Source: Cribrihabitans_A neustonicus
GTDB lineage: Bacteria > Pseudomonadota > Alphaproteobacteria > Rhodobacterales > Rhodobacteraceae
DNA: 64,000 nt
Reading direction: 5' to 3'
NCBI RefSeq assembly: GCF_048820895.1
Contig: NZ_JBMERQ010000003.1
Span: forward strand, 331,631-395,630
Positions 60,394 to 64,000 of this stretch are shown in pieces. A model generated the notes under the pieces. The model worked only from the letters and a program-made list of their open reading frames with translations. It did no database searches and was not told the DNA's origin. A program made the translations under genes and the position numbers. Within the stretch, counting starts at the first letter, position 1; every line of letters begins with the position of its first letter.

Positions 60394-61587
60394 TCAGGTG
60401 ACGGCGTTGCGCCGCTTGTATTCGGGGCGGTCCCAGAGCGCGCTTCCGATCACCTCGGCGAGGATGTCCACCGCCGCGCGCACGTCATCTTCGCCGATGT
60501 AAAGCGGGGTGAAGCCGAAGCGCATGATGTCGGGGGCGCGGAAATCGCCGATCACGCCGCGGTCGATCAGCGCCTGCATCGCGGCATAGCCTTCGGCGAA
60601 CTTGAAGGAGACCTGGCTGCCGCGGTAGGCCGCATCACGGGGCGAGGCGAGTTCCAGCTGCGGGCATTTTGCCTCGACCAGCTCGATGAACAGATCGCAG
60701 AGCTCCACGGACTTGGCGCGCACATCGGCCATGTCCACCATGTCCCAGACATCCATCGCCGCCTCCAGCGCGGTAAGCTGCAGGATCGGCGGGGTGCCGA
60801 CGCGCATCCGCTCCACCCCGCGGCCCGGCCGGTAGTCGAGGTCGAAGGCAAAGGGCGCCTCATGCCCCAGCCAGCCGGACAGAGCCGGGCGGGCGGTCTC
60901 CGCGTGGCGGGGCGAGACGTAAATGAAGGCCGGCGCGCCAGGGCCGCCATTAAGGTATTTGTAGGTGCACCCAACCGCAAAGTCGGCCTTGCATCCGGCC
61001 AGATCGACCGGAATGGCGCCGGCGGAGTGGGCGAGATCCCAGACCGTCAGCACGCCGTGGGCATGGGCCTTGTCCGTAAGCGCCTTCATGTCGTGCTTAC
61101 GGCCGGTGCGGTAGTCGACCTCTGTGATCATCAGCACCGCGATCTCATCCGTGATGCTGTCAGCCACCGCTTCGGGGTCGACCACGCGTAGCTCGTACCC
61201 CGCGCCCAGAGATTTCAGGAGCCCCTCAGCCATGTAAAGGTCGGTCGGGAAGTTGCCGTTGTCCGAGAGCACTACCTTGCGGGAGGGATTCAGCTCCAGC
61301 GCCGAGGCGACGGCCTGGTAGACCTTGATCGACAGCGTGTCGCCCATCACCACATGGCCCGGCTCGGCGCCGATCAGCCGCCCGATCCGGTTCCCCAGCG
61401 CCGAGGGCTTGTCCATCCAGCCGGCCTTGTTCCAGCCGGTGATCAGCATCTGGCCCCACTCGTCCTCGATCATCGCCCCAACCCGCTCCTTGGCGGCGCG
61501 GGGCAGGGGGCCGAGCGAGTTTCCGTCCAGGTAGATCACCCCCTCGGGCAGGTCGAACATCGCCTTGGTTGCGGCAAAATCGGTCAT
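60394..61587 (-). CDS. kynU: Kynureninase
   Basis: Kynureninase splits kynurenine to anthranilate and alanine using pyridoxal phosphate. The 397-aa product starts at the ATG at 61587 (GAGG six bases upstream). It shows GVIYLDGNSLGPLPRAA, the block WDLAHSAGAIPVDL near 183, and the PLP lysine K210 in CTYKYLNGGPGAPAF. With kynA downstream it forms the core of tryptophan breakdown. A longer start at 61617 lacks a ribosome binding site. Confidence 0.94.
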   Translation of the reverse strand: MTDFAATKAMFDLPEGVIYLDGNSLGPLPRAAKERVGAMIEDEWGQMLITGWNKAGWMDKPSALGNRIGRLIGAEPGHVVMGDTLSIKVYQAVASALELNPSRKVVLSDNGNFPTDLYMAEGLLKSLGAGYELRVVDPEAVADSITDEIAVLMITEVDYRTGRKHDMKALTDKAHAHGVLTVWDLAHSAGAIPVDLAGCKADFAVGCTYKYLNGGPGAPAFIYVSPRHAETARPALSGWLGHEAPFAFDLDYRPGRGVERMRVGTPPILQLTALEAAMDVWDMVDMADVRAKSVELCDLFIELVEAKCPQLELASPRDAAYRGSQVSFKFAEGYAAMQALIDRGVIGDFRAPDIMRFGFTPLYIGEDDVRAAVDILAEVIGSALWDRPEYKRRNAVT

Positions 61588-61666
61588 GGCGGCCTCGCAT
61601 GTCATGAGGTATTTCAAGCTTAAAGCTTTTGCCGTGCTACCGCATCCGCGGCGTTCTGTCCAGAGC

Positions 61667-62044
61667 TTAGCGCTTGGCTGGCTGCGGGTCGGGTATCCCC
61701 AGTTCCGCCCGCTTGCGCCTGGACAGGCCCGCGGTTGCCAAGGCGTAGGACAGGGTGATCTGGTCCCGCAGTTCCGCGCCTGTCAGTCCGGGCTCCGCGT
61801 AGTGCTGCAGCCACTTCATGCCGCGGGAAGCATGATAGGGCGCCGGGCGGACGCCGGGACGTTCCTGCAGCACTTCAAAGGCGATGTCGCCAGCCTTGAA
61901 GGTGAAGGCATCCCGGCCATCGGCCCAGCCGCAGACGGCAAACAACTTGCCGCCCGCTTTCCAGACGTCCGAGTTGCCCCATTGGACCACGTGCTCTGCC
62001 GCCGGGAACGTCCCGCAGAACGCGTTGAACGCCTCCCGGTTCAT
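61667..62044 (-). CDS. MmcQ/YjbR family protein
   Basis: The 125-aa protein matches the YjbR/MmcQ family: VQWGNSDVWKAGGKLFAVCGW near 20, DAFTFKAGDIAFEVLQERPG near 45, and W...L-rich C-terminus ending RRKRAELGI. Its function is unknown; the fold resembles a CyaY-like or DNA-binding domain. The ATG shares one base with the stop of the SDR gene, so they are cotranscribed. kynU follows after 79 bases. Confidence 0.85.
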   Translation of the reverse strand: MNREAFNAFCGTFPAAEHVVQWGNSDVWKAGGKLFAVCGWADGRDAFTFKAGDIAFEVLQERPGVRPAPYHASRGMKWLQHYAEPGLTGAELRDQITLSYALATAGLSRRKRAELGIPDPQPAKR

Positions 62045-62796
62045 CAGGCCTGGCCGCCCGCGATCTCGATGCACTGGCCGTTGACCGAGCCCGACCCCGG
62101 CCCGCAGAGCCAGAGCGCTGCCGCTGCGACCTCTTCCGGTGCGATCAGCCGCTTGTGGCGGTTGGCGTTCACCATCACACCCATCGCCTGCTCCGGGCTC
62201 ATGCCCGCGCGCTCGGAAATCGCGGTGACATTTCGCTCCACGATCGGCGTGTCGACGTAGCCGGGGGAGAGCGCATTGAAGGTGAAGGGGCTGCCGAGGT
62301 AATCCTCGCTCAGCGCGCGGGTGAGGCCGATCATGCCGTGCTTGCTGGCGGTGTAGCAGGCGCCGCCCTTCAAGCCCCGCAGCCCCGCGATCGATGAAAC
62401 GGTGATGACCCGCCCCCAATCGGTCTCCCGCATCGAGGAAAAGCACTCGCGGATGGTCAGGAAGGCGCCGTCCAGATTGGTCGCCATCATGCTGCGCCAG
62501 AACTCCATCGAGGTCTTGTGCAGCGCCATGCCCTCGGCAACGCCTGCGTTGGCGACGCAGATCTGCACTGGACCGCGCGCCTCAACCGCGGATTTGACCT
62601 TGGCCGCCACGTCAGCCTCGTCGCGCACATCCATCACCATCGGGTGCAGCCGTCCCGCCGCGGCCTCCTCCAGTACCTCCAGACGGCGGCCGGTGATGGT
62701 GACCTCCGCGCCCTGATCCGCCAGCGCTTTGGCGATGGCAAGGCCAATGCCGGTTCCGCCGCCGGTGACGAGCGCGTGTTTGCCCTGCAGTGTCAT
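62044..62796 (-). CDS. Short-chain dehydrogenase/reductase
   Basis: The 250-aa SDR has the cofactor motif TGGGTGIG at 11-18, NAG near 83-85, and the catalytic serine near 134-135 with Y148 and K152 in YTASK. The C-terminal PGYVDTPIVERN and GQCIEIAGGQA resemble 3-hydroxybutyrate or 3-oxoacyl-type dehydrogenases. The exact substrate is not clear. It heads the run SDR-yjbR-kynU-kynA on the minus strand. Confidence 0.9.
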   Translation of the reverse strand: MTLQGKHALVTGGGTGIGLAIAKALADQGAEVTITGRRLEVLEEAAAGRLHPMVMDVRDEADVAAKVKSAVEARGPVQICVANAGVAEGMALHKTSMEFWRSMMATNLDGAFLTIRECFSSMRETDWGRVITVSSIAGLRGLKGGACYTASKHGMIGLTRALSEDYLGSPFTFNALSPGYVDTPIVERNVTAISERAGMSPEQAMGVMVNANRHKRLIAPEEVAAAALWLCGPGSGSVNGQCIEIAGGQA

Positions 62797-63177
62797 TGTC
62801 CCAGTCTCCTTCCCTGTGTGCAGGCTCAGCCTAGCCCCGGCGGCGGGGCAAGCAAGCGCGCCGTGCCGTCACGCTGCGCAGGCCGGGCCGGCTGCGCAAA
62901 GACCAGTACGCAGACGGTGGCCATACCGGGAAACCGGCGTAAAGCTACCGCGGGGTGCGCGAAATTGTCCACGTTGCAAAATAGACTTAGCCAATCCGGG
63001 CGAATTGTGCAGGATCTTGCCGCATCCTGGGAAGGATTCGCCGTTTCCGGGTTGGACAGTAGCAATCTGTCCTTTTCTTTCGCCCCGGGCCCTGCGGGTC
63101 TGGACGCTCCGGCCGGATGAGGAAAAACTGCCCGCGATGCGCGTGATCACAGAAAATACATTCGGACGGGCCGGCGC
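62797..63177. other. Intergenic region with orphan terminator, sRNA candidate
   Basis: No protein gene is supported in these 381 bases. A plus-strand terminator (63054-63080) has no plus-strand gene upstream. A small hairpin, AGGAT...ATCCT, lies near 63011-63027. A short transcript starting around 62990 is possible; the promoter is not clear (TTGTCC near 62965 is a weak candidate). Confidence 0.4.
63054..63080 (+). terminator. Orphan intrinsic terminator
   Basis: GGACAG (63054-63059) pairs with CTGTCC (63067-63072) around TAGCAAT and is followed by TTTTCTTT. Confidence 0.65.
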
Positions 63178-63630
63178 ATGAAGCGCTGGCTGGATATCCC
63201 GCCCGCCTGGCTTCTGGGCTTTGCCGCCCTGGCCTGGCTGCAAGCGGAATTTCTCCCCGCCGGTCTGAGCTTTGGCGGCGCCTGGGCCGATTTCCTTGGC
63301 GGGGTTCTGGTTGGCGGCGGGTTTCTGCTGGCGGTGCTGGGGGTCATCGAAATGCGCCGTCACAAAACCACCGTGCTGCCGCACGAGACGCCGGAGCATC
63401 TGGTGCAGACGGGCATCTTCAGCCGCAGCCGCAACCCGATCTACTTGGGCGACGTGCTGATCCTCGCGGGGCTGGTCCTGTGGTTCGATGCAGTGCTGTC
63501 CCTGGTGTTGGTACCGCTGTTCCTGTGGATCCTGGAACGGCGTTTCGTCCTGCCCGAGGAGGACCGCATGCGGCGGGCCTTCCGTGCGGACTGGGCGCGC
63601 TACGAACGAAAGGTGCGGCGCTGGGTGTGA
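63178..63630 (+). CDS. Isoprenylcysteine carboxyl methyltransferase-like membrane protein
   Basis: The 150-aa integral membrane protein has about four hydrophobic segments and the family motif SRSRNPIYLGDVLILAGL near residue 84, then the late LPEEDRMRRAFRADWARYERKVRRW. In bacteria this family (ICMT/PEMT-like) probably methylates small lipophilic or isoprenoid substrates with S-adenosylmethionine; the substrate here is unknown. The ribosome binding site is weak. Confidence 0.85.
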   Translation: MKRWLDIPPAWLLGFAALAWLQAEFLPAGLSFGGAWADFLGGVLVGGGFLLAVLGVIEMRRHKTTVLPHETPEHLVQTGIFSRSRNPIYLGDVLILAGLVLWFDAVLSLVLVPLFLWILERRFVLPEEDRMRRAFRADWARYERKVRRWV

Positions 63631-63678
63631 CGGCTTTGCGGCAATGCAGCGGGATGGTTGCGGCGACGCAGCGAAATT

Positions 63679-63701
63679 CTTGCGCAACAAAATTGCGCAA
63701 G
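63679..63701. promoter_or_regulatory. Paired TTGCGCAA palindromes upstream of pntA
   Basis: TTGCGCAA at 63680-63687 and 63693-63700 are each palindromic, and together with flanking C and G form a 9-bp inverted repeat around CAAAA. They lie 69 bases before the pntA start and are candidates for a dimeric repressor or activator site. Confidence 0.55.
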
Positions 63702-63769
63702 ATAACAGAGATCTTTGTGATCCGTGCCTGCACAGCGCGGGCGCGAGCAAGTCTAGGGGGACCGATGCG

Positions 63770-64000
63770 GTGAAGATAGGTACACCAAAAGAAGTAATGC
63801 CGGGCGAAAACCGGGTCGCAATGACGCCGGATTCGGCGCGGCAGCTGCAGAAGCTGGGCTATTCCTGCGCGATCGAGAGCGGCGCCGGGGCGGGGGCGGG
63901 GTTTTCCGATGCCGCCTATGAGGCCGCGGGCGTGGAGATCGTCAAGACCGCCGCGGCGCTGTGGAAGAGCGCCGATATCATCGCCAAGGTGCGGGTGCCG
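63770..64000 (+). CDS. pntA: NAD(P) transhydrogenase subunit alpha, N-terminal part
   Basis: PntA is the alpha subunit of the proton-translocating transhydrogenase that makes NADPH from NADH. Only the first 77 codons are in the window. They read MKIGTPKEVMPGENRVAMTP, then LQKLGYSCAIESGAGAGAGFSDAAYEAAG, typical of the alanine dehydrogenase/PNT N-terminal domain. The GTG at 63770 has AGGGGG eight bases upstream. The gene runs off the end of the window; pntB would be expected downstream. Confidence 0.9.
   Translation, partial: MKIGTPKEVMPGENRVAMTPDSARQLQKLGYSCAIESGAGAGAGFSDAAYEAAGVEIVKTAAALWKSADIIAKVRVP

Overview
The window is GC-rich (roughly two thirds G+C by eye) and every gene looks alphaproteobacterial. 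The gene order, the DUF2484 protein between murC and murB, an UpsM-like leader before mraZ, cobST, and malate synthase G with GlcG point to the Rhodobacterales, most likely a Roseobacter-group bacterium close to Leisingera or Phaeobacter. The genus is an inference. I saw no rRNA, tRNA, CRISPR array, transposase or prophage genes.

Positions 1-27106 hold the division and cell-wall (dcw) cluster on the plus strand. A long leader with an UpsM-like sRNA and a strong terminator is followed by mraZ, rsmH, ftsL, ftsI, murE, murF and mraY. Next come murD, ftsW, murG, murC, a DUF2484 protein, murB, ddl, ftsQ, ftsA and ftsZ, then lpxC, bamD and recN. The cluster is broken twice by single minus-strand genes: a glutaminase (glsA) between mraY and murD, and a BaiN/HI0933-type flavoprotein between murD and ftsW. 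Upstream of the leader (60-131) is a regular array of GG-rich pentamers that resembles an extended MraZ operator. CtrA-like half-sites lie before ddl and before ftsZ.

Positions 27232-49881 are a housekeeping mosaic. It includes a ClC chloride transporter, a DUF427 protein, an M24 aminopeptidase, and cobS and cobT (aerobic cobaltochelatase) with a low-GC membrane ORFan lodged between them. A degenerate BLUF-like protein follows, flanked by diverged repeats. Then come a J-domain protein, BolA, pepT, gatB, tex, pepN and several unrecognised proteins. The gaps here contain hairpins and dispersed intergenic repeats.

Positions 49882-64000 are catabolic and regulatory: malate synthase G and GlcG; a secreted fasciclin-domain protein divergent from an XRE-cupin (PuuR-like) regulator with TGCA palindromes between them; a PuuD-like hydrolase; an AHSA1-type protein; a two-subunit molybdenum hydroxylase (IorAB-like) divergent from a TetR regulator; and a minus-strand run of SDR, YjbR, kynureninase and tryptophan 2,3-dioxygenase. 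It ends with an isoprenylcysteine methyltransferase-like protein and the start of pntA.
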